Assembly: GCF_018837975.1 (NCBI RefSeq)
Contig: NZ_JAGSOY010000026.1
Coordinates: forward strand, 1-64,000
DNA from: Zooshikella harenae
Lineage (GTDB): Bacteria; Pseudomonadota; Gammaproteobacteria; Pseudomonadales; Zooshikellaceae
Reading direction: 5' to 3'
Length of the DNA: 64,000 nucleotides
Shown here: positions 9,360 to 20,903 of the stretch, piece after piece
Layout of the letters: each line of letters starts with the position of its first letter
Position numbering within the stretch: the first letter of the stretch is position 1
Made by a program: the position numbers and the translations under genes
The notes under the pieces: generated by a model
Databases searched by the model: none
Told to the model about the DNA's origin: nothing
What the model saw: only the letters and a program-made list of their open reading frames with translations

Positions 9360-9686
9360 TTAGATGTTGCTATCAAGAAAAGCAGTTAGTTGAGATTTTG
9401 ATAAAGCCCCTACTTTTGTTGCTTCAACATTACCATTTTTGAAAAGCATCAACGTGGGTATACCGCGTACGCCGTACTTAGGTGGTGTTTTTTCGTTCTT
9501 GTCAATATCCATCTTACAAATAGTCAGTTTGCCTGCATACTCTTCTGCAATTGCATCTAATACAGGAGCAATCATTTTACAGGGACCACACCACTCAGCC
9601 CAATAGTCAACCAGCACAGGTCCTTCTGCGTTGAGGACGTCCTGATCAAATGAGTCATCAGTTACATGCTTGATATGTTCGCTCAT
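9360..9686 (-). CDS. trxA: Thioredoxin 1
   Basis: 108 aa, standard size. Small cytosolic dithiol-disulfide reductant for ribonucleotide reductase, PAPS reductase and many others. The active site reads [10 protein letters not shown] (about residues 29-38) and the conserved cis-proline loop is [14 protein letters not shown] start with TTGGAGA upstream. It is divergent from ppx, and upstream of rho in the same direction. Nothing unusual. Confidence 0.97.
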   Translation of the reverse strand: MSEHIKHVTDDSFDQDVLNAEGPVLVDYWAEWCGPCKMIAPVLDAIAEEYAGKLTICKMDIDKNEKTPPKYGVRGIPTLMLFKNGNVEATKVGALSKSQLTAFLDSNI

Positions 9687-9903
9687 GTCGCAGTTTCTCC
9701 AAGATATATTCCAAAAAGAAAATGGGGCCTATGATAGCACTCTGTTCCTTAAGCAAACAATTCGCTAAGATGACCCATTAAATTGCAGTAATATGATACT
9801 GACTTGTTGTTATTTGTTATTAATTTGTCGTACTTGTTATTGACTTGGTGAATTTTAGACACTCACCCAGATAATAACAAAAATTAGCCAATTTGGACTG
9901 CTG

Positions 9904-11424
9904 ATGACCGATAGCATATCCCGCTCCGAACATAATGACCAGTCCCTGATCGCAGCAATTGATCTAGGTTCAAACAGTTTTCACATGATCGTTGCGAGGC
10001 AGGAAGGCGATGAAATAAGACCCATTGAGCGTTTGGGTGAAAAAGTTCAGTTAGCAGCAGGGTTAGATGATCATGGTGTACTCAGTTCTGATGCTATGGA
10101 TCGAGGCTTAGCGTGTTTAAGCCGGTTTGCACAGTATGTCAGAGGTTTACCCGCGCACCGAATAAGAGTGGTAGGCACAAATGCACTACGTATGGCGACT
10201 AATGCTGAGGAATTTCTCTCGGCTGCTGAGAAAGTGTTAGGCCATGCCGTTGATGTTATTGCGGGGCGGGAAGAGGCTCGGTTAATTTTTCAAGGTGTTG
10301 CACATACTATGGCTGGCCAAGATGAAGCACGCTTAGTGATTGACGTTGGTGGAGGAAGTACAGAGTTTGCTATTGGAAAAGGGTTTAATACAACACTCTT
10401 AGAAAGTCTTCACATGGGGTGTGTGGTATACACTAAACGTTTTTTTCCTCAAGGTGTCATTAGCGCCCAAAATTTTCAGGCTGCTTACTATGCGGCCCGA
10501 TTGGAGCTACTTAATATAATAGAAGGTTGTCAGCAGTCAGGCTGGTCGGTAGCAATAGGTTCATCAGGTACGGTAAAGTCGATTGCCTTTGTTTTGCAAG
10601 GATTAGGCATGACTCGCTCAGGTATTACGTTAGAAGGGCTAGAACACCTTCGACGACAGGTAATAGCTGTAGGGAGTGTAGATAAACTCAACTTATCAGG
10701 ACTTAAGCCTGATCGTGTTGGGATTTTTCCAGCAGGGCTTGCTATATTGATGGCTGTTTTTGAAGCATTTCAAATACCCAAAATGGCATACTCCGATGGC
10801 GCCTTAAGAGAGGGGCTTTTGTATGACATGTTGGGTCGCTTTCATCATGTTGATGTACGTAACCGAACGGTCCAGGCGTTAATGCGGCGCTATCATGTGG
10901 ACACCAAACATGCTAAGCGTGTGAGTAAGCATGCGCTCAAGTGCTTTGATCAAGTAGATAAAGTGTGGCTTTTAGAACAGGAAGATAGACAGTTGCTTGA
11001 ATGGGCAGCCCAGCTGCATGAAATTGGCTTGGATATTTCTCATGCGCAATTTCATAAGCATGGTGCTTATATCCTAAAGCATGCTGACCTGTTGGGGTTT
11101 TCTCAAGATGATCAATTACGTTTAGCAATGTTAGTTCGCTGTCATCGACGAGCACTGCCTGAAGACGCATTTGTTGATTTTGTACCGGGAATAGCAACCC
11201 GTATGTTTAAGCTTGCTATTTTGTTAAGGATTGCCATTTTACTCAATCATGTTCGGGATGATGAGCTATTGCCAGAGTATCGTCTGGATGCCACCACTTC
11301 TGGTACGGCATTAAGTTTATCGCTAAGAGCAGGGTGGTTGTCTGAGCATCCTCTAACGCAGGCGGACTTTGAACAAGAACAAGCGTATTTGGCAAAGACA
11401 GGTTTTAGTTTTTCTGTGCAATAA
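9904..11424 (+). CDS. ppx: Exopolyphosphatase (Ppx/GppA family)
   Basis: 506 aa. Ppx removes terminal phosphates from inorganic polyphosphate; the related GppA converts pppGpp to ppGpp. The ASKHA ATPase-type fold is shown by AAIDLGSNSFHMIVAR (phosphate 1 motif, residues 18-33) and IDVGGGSTEFAIGKG (phosphate 2). The C-terminal half carries an HD-like helical domain (AAQLHEIGLDISH with downstream HKHGAYILKHADLLGF), as in E. coli Ppx. It converges on ppk, separated by a long perfect hairpin. The ppx-ppk convergent pair next to trxA and hemB is the order I recall from Pseudomonas, unlike the ppk-ppx operon in E. coli. Confidence 0.93.
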   Translation: MTDSISRSEHNDQSLIAAIDLGSNSFHMIVARQEGDEIRPIERLGEKVQLAAGLDDHGVLSSDAMDRGLACLSRFAQYVRGLPAHRIRVVGTNALRMATNAEEFLSAAEKVLGHAVDVIAGREEARLIFQGVAHTMAGQDEARLVIDVGGGSTEFAIGKGFNTTLLESLHMGCVVYTKRFFPQGVISAQNFQAAYYAARLELLNIIEGCQQSGWSVAIGSSGTVKSIAFVLQGLGMTRSGITLEGLEHLRRQVIAVGSVDKLNLSGLKPDRVGIFPAGLAILMAVFEAFQIPKMAYSDGALREGLLYDMLGRFHHVDVRNRTVQALMRRYHVDTKHAKRVSKHALKCFDQVDKVWLLEQEDRQLLEWAAQLHEIGLDISHAQFHKHGAYILKHADLLGFSQDDQLRLAMLVRCHRRALPEDAFVDFVPGIATRMFKLAILLRIAILLNHVRDDELLPEYRLDATTSGTALSLSLRAGWLSEHPLTQADFEQEQAYLAKTGFSFSVQ

Positions 11425-11581
11425 ACTGGGCTCCTCTGTGCTGTGTTTCCTTGCTCTGACAAAAAAATTACTACTTTTAGAGGTGCCCAATAGATTATTT
11501 GCAACGTTCAGAAATAATGGTTCTGTCATTGATATTAGAGGTTTTATAACGTTAGATATTTTTTCTAATAATGTTTAGCAC

Positions 11582-11623
11582 AAAGTGCACGTCTGAAAAA
11601 TAGCTAATTTTGACGTGCACTTT
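11582..11623. terminator. Perfect dyad between convergent ppx and ppk
   Basis: A 12-bp perfect stem (AAAGTGCACGTC at 11582-11593 with GACGTGCACTTT at 11612-11623) and an 18-base AT-rich loop. Positioned between two converging genes it probably acts as a bidirectional terminator, though neither side has a long T run. Confidence 0.5.
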
Positions 11624-11687
11624 AGATGACATACACTCTGGATAAAGTGTAATGAATGTATTGGTTGCTCAATAATTAGCTCAAGAG

Positions 11688-13817
11688 CTATCGTGCTAAT
11701 TTTTCTAATAATATTTGCTGAGCATTTCTGTCAGTTTCTCCTTCGGACGGGTGATTTTGGATGTAACTTCCATCTGTTTGAAGTTCCCAGCTCATGCAAT
11801 TATCGCTTAAGTAAATATCCAGTTCTTTTTTGATACGAAGGGCAAGTTTGGGGTTCTCAACTGGAAAAGCTGTTTCTACCCTGCGATCTAAATTACGTTC
11901 CATGCAGTCAGCACTGGAGCAAAATACGCGTGGGTTGTTGTCATTACAAAAGTAATAGACGCGGGTATGTTCTAGAAAGCGGCCAATAATTGAACGAACG
12001 CGAATATTTTCAGATAGCCCTTTAATACCTGGACGCAAGCAACAAGTACCACGCACAATTAAATCAATTTCCACGCCTGCTTGTGCAGCACGATAAAGTG
12101 CTTTAATAACTTTTGCTTCCGTCATGGAGTTGACTTTAATGATAATTTTGGCGGGTTTATCTTCTTTGGCATTATGGGCTTCATTATAAATCAGTTCGAG
12201 TATGGTTTTTTTAAGAGTAAAAGGTGCATGCAGTAGTTTTTTGACTTGTACTGCTTTGCCCATACCTGTGAGCTGCTGGAATAGTTGGTGTACATCTTCA
12301 GTTAATACTTTGTTACATGTCAGAAAACTGTAGTCAGTATAAATTCGAGCATTGACAGCATGGTAGTTACCTGTACCCAAATGCACATAACGTTGCATTG
12401 TTTTACCTTCACGGCGAATAATCAACGCCATTTTTGCATGGGTTTTATAACCGACTACACCATAGACTATGACTGCACCTGCTTCTTGAAGCCGACTGGC
12501 TAGCTGTAAGTTATCTTCTTCATCAAACCGTGCACGAATTTCTATGACTGCTACAACTTCTTTACCATTTCTTGCCGCATCAACCATGGCGCTGACAATT
12601 TCTGAGTTAGCCCCTGTGCGATATAACGTTTGTTTTATCGCTAATACACTAGGATCTTTTGCCGCTTGGCGTAAAACATCAACAACCGGGGTGAAGGATT
12701 CAAAGGGATGTAATAGTAGAATGTCATTTTTTTTGATAGCACCCAGTAAATCTTCATTTTTAACCAAGGCTTTTGGAAAGCCTGGACTAAAAGGATCGTA
12801 CTGTAAGCTTGAGTGATCTTCACTATTACAAACACTCATTAGACGCCCTAAGTTGACAGGCCCATCAACTTGGTAAAGCTCCTGTTCTGTCAGGTTAAAT
12901 TGTTTCAATAGAAAATTGATTAAAGGTTGTGGACAGTTGGCTACAACCTCTAACCGGACTGCATCACCATAACGTCGGGACCATAGCTCTCCTTGTAGTG
13001 CTCTTGCAAGGTCTTCGACTTCTTCTGAGTCAAGAGTGAGGTCACTGTTACGCGTTAAGCGGAATTGATAGCAGCCTTTTACCGTCATGCCAGGGAAAAG
13101 GTCTTCAACATGACTGTGAATCATTGAGGAAAGAAAGGCGTAACATTCTTTTCCATTGCTCAGCTCTTCTGGCAGTTTGATGAGTCTTGGCAGTGATCGT
13201 GGTGCAGGAATAATTGCCATGCCTGTTTCACGACCAAAGGCATCCTTACCTTCTAAAGAAACGATAAAGTTCAGTATTTTATTAGCTAACCGAGGGAAAG
13301 GGTGTGCTGGGTCCAGTCCAATCGGACTTATAACGGGTAAAATTTGTTGATAAAAGTAATCTTTTATCCATTCCGACTGCTTAGGTGTGAATTGGGTTCT
13401 TCTCAACAAGCAGATATTTTGCTCTTCTAACTTAGGCAGTAATACATCATTTAAAATTTGGTATTGCTTATTAACTAACTCATGGGTTTTTTGAGCAATT
13501 TCAGTTAATACTTGTTGGGGTTGTTTTCCGTCTAGCCCTGATTTTTCTCGAGCGAAATTGATTTGTTGTTTTAAACCGGCAACACGAATTTCGAAAAATT
13601 CGTCGATATTACTGCCAAAAATCAGCAGAAATCTTAATCGCTCAAGGAATGGGTAAGATTCATTTAAGGACTGCTCTAGAACCCGAGCATTAAATTCGAG
13701 ATGGCTAAGTTCTCTGTTAATATAATAGTCGGGGTTTGATAAGTCCGTGATTTTGCTCGGCTCTTCAACAGATTCGTTGGCAGCCTCTTTTATTTCTTGA
13801 CTGGCAGACAAGTTCAT
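11688..13817 (-). CDS. ppk: Polyphosphate kinase 1
   Basis: 709 aa; Ppk1 proteins are usually about 690-740 aa. It polymerises the gamma phosphate of ATP into long-chain polyphosphate. Marks: N-terminal helical domain ([18 protein letters not shown]), and the two phospholipase D-like C-terminal domains with the phosphorylated histidine in [14 protein letters not shown] and downstream [19 protein letters not shown]; the second catalytic part has [15 protein letters not shown] with AAGGAG seven bases upstream. It converges on ppx. No obvious Pho-box could be picked out. Confidence 0.97.
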   Translation of the reverse strand: MNLSASQEIKEAANESVEEPSKITDLSNPDYYINRELSHLEFNARVLEQSLNESYPFLERLRFLLIFGSNIDEFFEIRVAGLKQQINFAREKSGLDGKQPQQVLTEIAQKTHELVNKQYQILNDVLLPKLEEQNICLLRRTQFTPKQSEWIKDYFYQQILPVISPIGLDPAHPFPRLANKILNFIVSLEGKDAFGRETGMAIIPAPRSLPRLIKLPEELSNGKECYAFLSSMIHSHVEDLFPGMTVKGCYQFRLTRNSDLTLDSEEVEDLARALQGELWSRRYGDAVRLEVVANCPQPLINFLLKQFNLTEQELYQVDGPVNLGRLMSVCNSEDHSSLQYDPFSPGFPKALVKNEDLLGAIKKNDILLLHPFESFTPVVDVLRQAAKDPSVLAIKQTLYRTGANSEIVSAMVDAARNGKEVVAVIEIRARFDEEDNLQLASRLQEAGAVIVYGVVGYKTHAKMALIIRREGKTMQRYVHLGTGNYHAVNARIYTDYSFLTCNKVLTEDVHQLFQQLTGMGKAVQVKKLLHAPFTLKKTILELIYNEAHNAKEDKPAKIIIKVNSMTEAKVIKALYRAAQAGVEIDLIVRGTCCLRPGIKGLSENIRVRSIIGRFLEHTRVYYFCNDNNPRVFCSSADCMERNLDRRVETAFPVENPKLALRIKKELDIYLSDNCMSWELQTDGSYIQNHPSEGETDRNAQQILLEKLAR

Positions 13818-14119
13818 AATACTCCTTGCTAAGCAGTACGGACCAGATAGTGAATGGCCTGATTAATATTCATTATAGCGTCTGTAAACTTGTGTTGTTA
13901 CGTGATTCAACAACCTCCAATGTGCTGGGCATCCCTACGAAAGCAATATTTATTGGTGGTTGTTGTGTGAGCGTCTCATGATGCTTGCTACTATACTCTT
14001 AGCGTGAAGTACTTGATAGCAGGTTATTTCTTTATGCTGTTTATTGGTTGTACTTATAATAGTGCTTCATAAAAATTGGCTTAGGGTATAGCTAAATAAA
14101 AAAGATAAATGGGCTTTGC

Positions 14120-15555
<1,436 letters not shown>

Positions 15556-15885
15556 ATGTCTGTATTACTGAGGAAGTTTTTCTTGGTGTTTTTTTTACCA
15601 CTTTTCAGTTTGAGTTCAATGTATGCCAGTGCTGCAGGAGATATTGACGCGGGTAAAAATAAAGCAAAAATATGTACCGCCTGTCATGGAGAAGATGGCC
15701 ACGCTAAAATTCCTATTTATCCTCATTTAGCAGGTCAAAACGCTGCGTATTTGGAAAGTGCGCTAAAGGCATACCGCGCTAAACAACGGCAAGGAGGACA
15801 AGCTGTTGTTATGCACGCTCAAGCTGCAAATTTGAGTGACCAGGATATTGCTGATTTGGCTGCATTTTATAATAGTTTAAAATAA
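15556..15885 (+). CDS. Small periplasmic class I cytochrome c (c553/c5-like)
   Basis: 109 aa from ATG 15556, which has GAGGA eight bases upstream; an ATG at 15544 is possible but this site lies after it. Signal peptide ([19 protein letters not shown], cleaved near ASA-AG). One heme-binding CTACH motif follows about 15 residues into the mature protein, with a likely distal Met in [10 protein letters not shown]. The size and single heme fit cytochrome c553-type electron carriers that pass electrons between bc1 and oxidases or to periplasmic enzymes. The partner cannot be named from context; alkB downstream is on the opposite strand. Confidence 0.85.
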   Translation: MSVLLRKFFLVFFLPLFSLSSMYASAAGDIDAGKNKAKICTACHGEDGHAKIPIYPHLAGQNAAYLESALKAYRAKQRQGGQAVVMHAQAANLSDQDIADLAAFYNSLK

Positions 15886-15938
15886 TAAATGATGATTAAA
15901 TAAGTTGATGTAAAGCCTCAGAAACGCTTAAAAACTGG

Positions 15939-16046
15939 GGCTTCATCGCTTGACGGCCCAGCTAGCACTTTTAAGCAACTGTTGTAGCTATCGCTAGTCT
16001 TAACAGACCAGGCTTGCCCCACTAAAAACCCTTCGTATTGGGTATA
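15939..16046. repeat. Right half of the long TATACCC/GGGTATA element
   Basis: Shares CTG.GGCTTCATC.CTTGACGG and, after about 60 unrelated bases, GCCCC..TAAAAA.CCTTCG and a terminal GGGTATA with the element at 5585-5710. It has no TATACCC left end. It sits between the converging cytochrome c and alkB genes. Confidence 0.6.
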
Positions 16047-16056
16047 GTTGTTAGAC

Positions 16057-17109
16057 TTAATTTAAACTGTGCTTTTGATCCTGTCGATATTGAATGACTC
16101 TTGAGTCCATTACCATGCGCCAGAGTGGGGGTATTAATGCAAGTAACATCATTGCACCATAACTTGAAGGCAGTTGTGGGCTTTCATCAAAATGTCGCAA
16201 TATTTGATAACGTCTGGCTGGATGTGCATGGTGGTCTGAGTGACGTTGTAAATTGAAAAGCCCTGCATTTGAGAATATTTCACTGGCATTCCATGAGTGT
16301 ATTGGGCTAACACGTTCATAACGGCCATCAGGCAACTGCTTGCGGACTAAACCATAATGTTCAACGTAATTGACTATTTCTAGCGAAAGGATGGCACAAA
16401 TTGAACTTACCGAAATAAACAACAAACCTTGTAATCCTGCCCACACAGTAAAGCTTGTCCACAGCATCATTGTGCCAGTGCTCCACCAAAGTAATTCATT
16501 TTGCCAATGCCAGAAAGGCAGTTTCTTTTTGTTTAAACGAATAGCTTCTAATTTAAACCCTTGAATAATATTCCTGATAATTGCTTGAGGTAGGAATAAG
16601 TAGATCGACTGACCAAGTTTTGCGGTAGAGGCATCTTGAGGCGTTGCAACATTAACATGATGCCCTCTAACATGTTCTACTTTAAAAGTTGCATAACCGA
16701 TTAACATTAACATAAATCCGCCCAGTAATCGTTCATGCTTGGTATTACGGTGTACAAGCTCATGAGAAATATTGATAGCACCAGCAAAGACCAGAAATCC
16801 TGTACTGAATGACAGCGCTAATGTTGAAGTCCAAACATCGAATTTTGCACTGTAAAATCCTAAAGCTAAGTAGCACAGCTGAATACAGCTGTATCCGCAA
16901 ATAATAAATTTATAGCGATAGTCATTTAGCAGCTGACGTTCTTGTTGAGATGTAGGATTTTGTTTGCTACGACCAAGAACAAGGTCAGCGGCGGGAAATA
17001 ATAGATAGAAAAATAAAAACAATAAATTCCACGTGCCACCAAGATACCAACCAATTAAAGGAATAGTTGAAACCAGATAGGCTAAAAGAAAACAATAGGG
17101 GGATAACAT
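16057..17109 (-). CDS. alkB: Membrane alkane 1-monooxygenase (AlkB type)
   Basis: 350 aa, shorter than the roughly 400 aa of classic AlkB. An inner-membrane diiron enzyme that hydroxylates the terminal carbon of n-alkanes with electrons from rubredoxin. All family marks are visible: histidine boxes HELVHRNTKH, EHVRGHHVN and LQRHSDHHAHPARRYQ, the NYVEHYGL signature, and several hydrophobic segments (LFLFFYLLFPAADLVLG and others). No rubredoxin, rubredoxin reductase or regulator is nearby, so electron donors must be encoded elsewhere. A related fatty-acid or xylene hydroxylase is the alternative, but the NYxEHYG and LQRHxDHH motifs favour alkane hydroxylase. Confidence 0.9.
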   Translation of the reverse strand: MLSPYCFLLAYLVSTIPLIGWYLGGTWNLLFLFFYLLFPAADLVLGRSKQNPTSQQERQLLNDYRYKFIICGYSCIQLCYLALGFYSAKFDVWTSTLALSFSTGFLVFAGAINISHELVHRNTKHERLLGGFMLMLIGYATFKVEHVRGHHVNVATPQDASTAKLGQSIYLFLPQAIIRNIIQGFKLEAIRLNKKKLPFWHWQNELLWWSTGTMMLWTSFTVWAGLQGLLFISVSSICAILSLEIVNYVEHYGLVRKQLPDGRYERVSPIHSWNASEIFSNAGLFNLQRHSDHHAHPARRYQILRHFDESPQLPSSYGAMMLLALIPPLWRMVMDSRVIQYRQDQKHSLN

Positions 17110-17411
17110 TTAAACTGTCCTTATTATAATGGTGTTATGAACAAAGTTATTTATTTTTATTAATAATTCCTTTTTAAATGACTGAATCTTTAGATGTAAA
17201 AGTCTTGATTCAGTCTCACATCATAAAATTGTCAGACAAAATTGAGTTTAGCAGTTAATTATAGATAAGACGTTTTTGAATTCATGGCTGATATATTTCA
17301 CTATGGAACTCAAAAAATCGGTCTTTGGCATTTGCTCTGGTTAGTGAAAATGATATAAGCAGTTGGTGTAAATGCGCTCATTTGTGGAAAAGTGTAAAAA
17401 ATAGGCTATTA

Positions 17412-18380
17412 ATGAAAACGTTTCCCTTTTCGCTAGAACAGTTACAGCAGGGCATTAGGCCTTTATTGCTGGACGCTCCTATACAACCAACAGCAAACGA
17501 ACAGGCTTACTTTAGCTATTATGGAATTGATTTCGCTCAGGAATTATCTGATGTAGAGCATTTTTTTGGTTGGTTGGAGTCAACACCTTACGCTATTGCT
17601 TGTCATATATATAAACAACCCGACGCAAAAGGCTGTTTTTACTTGCTACATGGTTATTATGACCATATAGGTTTATATAAACACGTAATTAAGTTTTTGC
17701 TTCAGCTCGGTTTTAATGTTTTTGCGTTTGATTTGCCTGGACATGGCTTATCTACAGGATCAAGAGCATCGATTCAAATGTTTTCAGAGTATGAAGGTGC
17801 GCTTTCGACGTGTTTGCAGTTTGCTGAAAATAAACTACCGAAACCATGGCATATCATTGGGCAAAGTACTGGTGGTGCTGTGATTATTGATTACCTTCAG
17901 CGTAATCAATTTGATGTAATGACCAGTCCTTTTCAATATATCGTTTTATTGGCGCCGCTTGTTAGACCAAGAGCTTGGCGGCAGTCTTTGTGTGCTTATT
18001 TCTTACTTAAGCCTTTTATTCGACAGCTAAAAAGACGTTTTACGGCTAACTCAACAGATCTATCATTTGTAGAGTTTATTCGTAATGAAGATCCTTTACA
18101 GCCTATAAACCTGTCTGTCGACTGGGTAGGAGCACTTCATCACTGGATTAAGGAAATCGAAGGAAGTGATAAAAGTTCACTTTCACCTGTCATTATCCAA
18201 GGAGAACAGGATACTACGGTAGATTGGCAACATAACCTAAAAGTACTGGATAAAATTTTTACCCAGCCAAAAAAGCTCATACTTCCATCAGCAAAGCATC
18301 ACTTAGTGAATGAAAGTGAAGCAATTCGGCAACGATATTTTAAGTTTTTGCGGGAACACCTTTGTCCAAAGCCTGCATAA
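17412..18380 (+). CDS. Alpha/beta hydrolase, lysophospholipase/monoacylglycerol lipase-like
   Basis: 322 aa from ATG 17412 (AGG upstream); a TTG at 17325 would add 29 residues. Serine hydrolase of the S33/Hydrolase_4 type: oxyanion region FYLLHGYYDH, FDLPGHGLSTGSR before the nucleophile, nucleophile in IGQSTGGA, likely acid in GEQDTTVDW and His in AKHHLVNE. No signal peptide, so cytosolic. These proteins cleave monoacylglycerols or lysophospholipids; the true substrate is unknown. It is divergent from alkB, which hints at lipid or alkane metabolism but does not prove a link. Confidence 0.8.
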   Translation: MKTFPFSLEQLQQGIRPLLLDAPIQPTANEQAYFSYYGIDFAQELSDVEHFFGWLESTPYAIACHIYKQPDAKGCFYLLHGYYDHIGLYKHVIKFLLQLGFNVFAFDLPGHGLSTGSRASIQMFSEYEGALSTCLQFAENKLPKPWHIIGQSTGGAVIIDYLQRNQFDVMTSPFQYIVLLAPLVRPRAWRQSLCAYFLLKPFIRQLKRRFTANSTDLSFVEFIRNEDPLQPINLSVDWVGALHHWIKEIEGSDKSSLSPVIIQGEQDTTVDWQHNLKVLDKIFTQPKKLILPSAKHHLVNESEAIRQRYFKFLREHLCPKPA

Positions 18381-18419
18381 TGTCCTTCGAACACACTGTG
18401 CATCCTTTCCTGGAGGCTT

Positions 18420-18443
18420 GTTTGCCGCCGGCTTGCGGCAAAC
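18420..18443. repeat. Perfect GC-rich hairpin downstream of the hydrolase
   Basis: A 9-bp perfect stem (GTTTGCCGC with GCGGCAAAC, 6-base loop) 40 bases after the hydrolase stop. It lacks a T tract. The core TTTGCCGC...GCGGCAAA is the same as in the terminator at 2176-2204, so it may be a terminator variant or part of the adjoining repeat. Confidence 0.5.
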
Positions 18444-18468
18444 GGTTCGACATGCATTATTCTGCCTT

Positions 18469-18538
18469 TGTCTGCGTTCTTCAGTCTAGTTAGCTATGCT
18501 CCGCCCTACTTTACGGTAAACCTTTCGATATAGATATA
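18469..18538. repeat. Degenerate copy of the long repeat element
   Basis: Starts with TGTCTGCGTTCTTCA, identical to 5617-5631, and ends ACCTTTCGATATAGATATA, a decayed version of the TTCGCTGTGGGTATA right end. Lies between the hydrolase and cheV. Confidence 0.5.
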
Positions 18539-18679
18539 AGCTAACAAGAGATAATGGATGTACAGTTAAGTCGATTTCTGTTGAGGTTACACTAAACTTA
18601 AATTTGACTAATATTATTTTGTTTGCCGCTAAGGACTAGTGACAGATTGAACGAATGGATTACCCATTAGAGAATAAAT

Positions 18680-19591
18680 ATGACAGGAATAAGTCAAACG
18701 AATAACAGTAATCAACGCCACTTAGGACAGGATTTGTTGCTATTTCGGTTATGTGGTAAACAGCGGTATGGAATAAATGTCTTAAAAATAAAAGAAATTA
18801 TACCTACACAAAAATTAACCCAGCTTCCTCATGCGCATCCTGCGATTGTTGGTATCGCAAAATTAAGAGGTTCCCCACTCAGTGTAATTGACTTGGCCCA
18901 AGCTATTGGGTTGGCACCACTGCGTGATGCTAAAGGAAAAATAAATATAATTATTGCTGAATTTAATCGAACCATGCAGGGATTTTTAGTGGGTGAGGTT
19001 GAACGTATTGTTAGTTTAGGGTGGCAAGATATTTTACCTCCTCCAAAGGCTACGGGAAGAGGCAGCTATGTTACAGGAGTAACTTCTCTTGATAAGGATA
19101 TGGTTGAAATTATCGATGTTGAAAAAGTGCTTAATGAGGTTGTACCAGAGCATATAGGAAACTCAACACTAAATTTGCAACTATTACCAGAGCAGGTTGC
19201 TGTGTTACAAGACAAGTTAATAATGGTTGTTGATGATTCGAGTATGGCTAGAAAGCAAGTTTGTCAAACTTTGGATAACCTTCCGGTTAAGTATGTTGTC
19301 TCAAATGATGGTAAAGAAGCTCTGGACCTGTTACGCGACTTACATCAACAGGGTAAACATGTGGATATGATAATTTCAGACATTGAAATGCCTGAAATGG
19401 ATGGGTATACGTTAACGCGAGAAATACGGAAAGACCAGGATTTATCTTCAACGTATATTTTATTGCATACATCATTATCCAGTAATATTACTTCTGCTGC
19501 GGCTGATGCCAGTGGGGCAAATGCTGCACTAACCAAGTTTGTCAGCGAAGAGTTGTCTTCCATTGTGTTGAAAGCATTGGAATCACCTTAA
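18680..19591 (+). CDS. cheV: Chemotaxis protein CheV (CheW-receiver fusion)
   Basis: 303 aa. CheV couples chemoreceptors to the CheA kinase and can be phosphorylated to adjust signalling. An N-terminal CheW-like domain (about residues 16-160; LLFRLCGKQRYGINVLKIKE, PAIVGIAKLRG) is followed by a response-regulator receiver domain (about 176-303): acidic pair VVDDSS, phosphoacceptor Asp234 in MIISDIEMPEMDGY, Thr/Ser in LLHTSLSS and Lys in ALTKFVS. Single gene, no che cluster in the window, closed by a strong terminator. Confidence 0.93.
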   Translation: MTGISQTNNSNQRHLGQDLLLFRLCGKQRYGINVLKIKEIIPTQKLTQLPHAHPAIVGIAKLRGSPLSVIDLAQAIGLAPLRDAKGKINIIIAEFNRTMQGFLVGEVERIVSLGWQDILPPPKATGRGSYVTGVTSLDKDMVEIIDVEKVLNEVVPEHIGNSTLNLQLLPEQVAVLQDKLIMVVDDSSMARKQVCQTLDNLPVKYVVSNDGKEALDLLRDLHQQGKHVDMIISDIEMPEMDGYTLTREIRKDQDLSSTYILLHTSLSSNITSAAADASGANAALTKFVSEELSSIVLKALESP

Positions 19592-19635
19592 CTGTTGAGA
19601 ATAAGATAATTTTTAGGGAAAAATATAGAGCCAAC

Positions 19636-19662
19636 AAAAAAGCCAATTTGAAATTGGCTTTT
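19636..19662. terminator. Bidirectional intrinsic terminator between cheV and the OmpK/Tsx gene
   Basis: AAAAAGCCAATTT-GA-AAATTGGCTTTT: an almost perfect stem with an A run on one side and a T run on the other, placed between converging genes. Confidence 0.85.
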
Positions 19663-19750
19663 AATAAGGAGAAACGCATCATTATTATTGTAATGAGTTA
19701 GTAGTCAGCGTCCTTACTTGTCACTAACTAGACGAGGGAGATTTGGTTTT

Positions 19751-20506
19751 TTAGAAATTATACTTCAATGATAGTATTGTACCGTTTTGATAAGTAGGAG
19801 ATCCTAAGTAATCATCTGCATAGCGGTATTGAACACCGACATCAAAATGATTATTGACATGCCACCAACCAGAAATTGCGCCATTATAACCAGAGGTATT
19901 GGGTGAACCATCATGACTACCCATATAGTCATCTTCCCGCATAAAGTCGTACTCGTGCCATTGTGCTACGGTAAAGTTTTGACCTAGTGCAGAGAAGTCT
20001 TTACCCCAAACAACACCTAGCTGATAACCATTATGACCATTAAATGAGCCAAACTCATCACCTTGGAAAGTATGATGGATAGCTGCATGGGCTTTTAGCC
20101 ATAAGCCATTGGAAAAATTAAAGCTTTTGCCAATACCTAAAAATGTATTGGTTTCATCGAAACCTTTTGTTCTGAAATCAGAAACCTGACCAAATAAATG
20201 CCAGCCCTGATCACCGAGGAAGTAACGCACATTGCCTTTACCAAAGAAGCGGTATTTATCTGAGTCTTTATCCCACTCCTCGAAGTCATAAAAGCCATAA
20301 ACCTCACCCCAGTTGAAGCCGGCACCGCCTTCTATTTCAAGGTAGGAGAAGTCTTCTTTTGTTCTGCCTGTTTTGACTTCAGTATCAGCATCCCACTCAA
20401 GGTAGTTGACACTGACATTGCCAAAGCTATAAGTCATTTCTGCATGAGCAGAAAGTGTAATGAGTGAAGCCATCACTAACGTTGTAGGAAGTATAATTTT
20501 TTGCAT
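19751..20506 (-). CDS. OmpK/Tsx-family outer membrane channel protein
   Basis: 251 aa from ATG 20506; an ATG 18 bases earlier is also possible. Signal peptide (IILPTTLVMASLITLSAHA), then a mature part of alternating amphipathic strands rich in Tyr, Trp, Phe and Gly, ending in Tyr-Asn-Phe, the C-terminal aromatic of outer membrane barrels. The opening YSFGNVSVNYLEWDA and the acidic GFYDFEEWDKDSD match the Tsx/OmpK family, which forms nucleoside-specific channels (Tsx) or the Vibrio OmpK porin. OmpK is the closer match as I remember it. Single gene with a long upstream region. Confidence 0.85.
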   Translation of the reverse strand: MQKIILPTTLVMASLITLSAHAEMTYSFGNVSVNYLEWDADTEVKTGRTKEDFSYLEIEGGAGFNWGEVYGFYDFEEWDKDSDKYRFFGKGNVRYFLGDQGWHLFGQVSDFRTKGFDETNTFLGIGKSFNFSNGLWLKAHAAIHHTFQGDEFGSFNGHNGYQLGVVWGKDFSALGQNFTVAQWHEYDFMREDDYMGSHDGSPNTSGYNGAISGWWHVNNHFDVGVQYRYADDYLGSPTYQNGTILSLKYNF

Positions 20507-20678
20507 AACTACTACTCTTGGCATGTGTGACTACAAGAACGCATATGCCATTGGCTTATCCCTTGGCTGACTGTCGCACAGGGGATGTATGCTTTCTTAA
20601 CATGTAGGTTTTTTTATAATGTTTGCACCTAATACTTGAACCCAGAGCAACTGATTTATTATCGTTAGCGTTTAAAGT

Positions 20679-20713
20679 CTGTTACTTTGCCATTGTTAAT
20701 GACAAAGTAACAG
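20679..20713. repeat. Perfect 11-bp inverted repeat
   Basis: CTGTTACTTTG (20679-20689) and CAAAGTAACAG (20703-20713) around a 13-base spacer; a further GTTACTTTG follows at about 20734. No T tract, so not a simple terminator; it could be an operator for the upstream porin gene. Confidence 0.45.
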
Positions 20714-20881
20714 GAGGTACTGCTTTGTTTACGTTACTTTGGGTATCATTTACTGCTTATTTCTAACGTTCCACGTTACCTATAACATGCTCTATTTGTA
20801 CTCAACCATTATCCTTTTTAATTGAGTTTATTTTAAAACCTGTTATAGGGTCTTACTACGTAAACCCTTTGTGATGAATTT

Positions 20882-20903
20882 TTTACCCTTCACTATGGTT
20901 ATA
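20882..20903. repeat. Short TATACCC/GGGTATA palindromic repeat, degenerate copy
   Basis: Arm TTTACCC, centre TTCACTAT, arm GGTTATA; two changes from the consensus arms. Confidence 0.5.
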
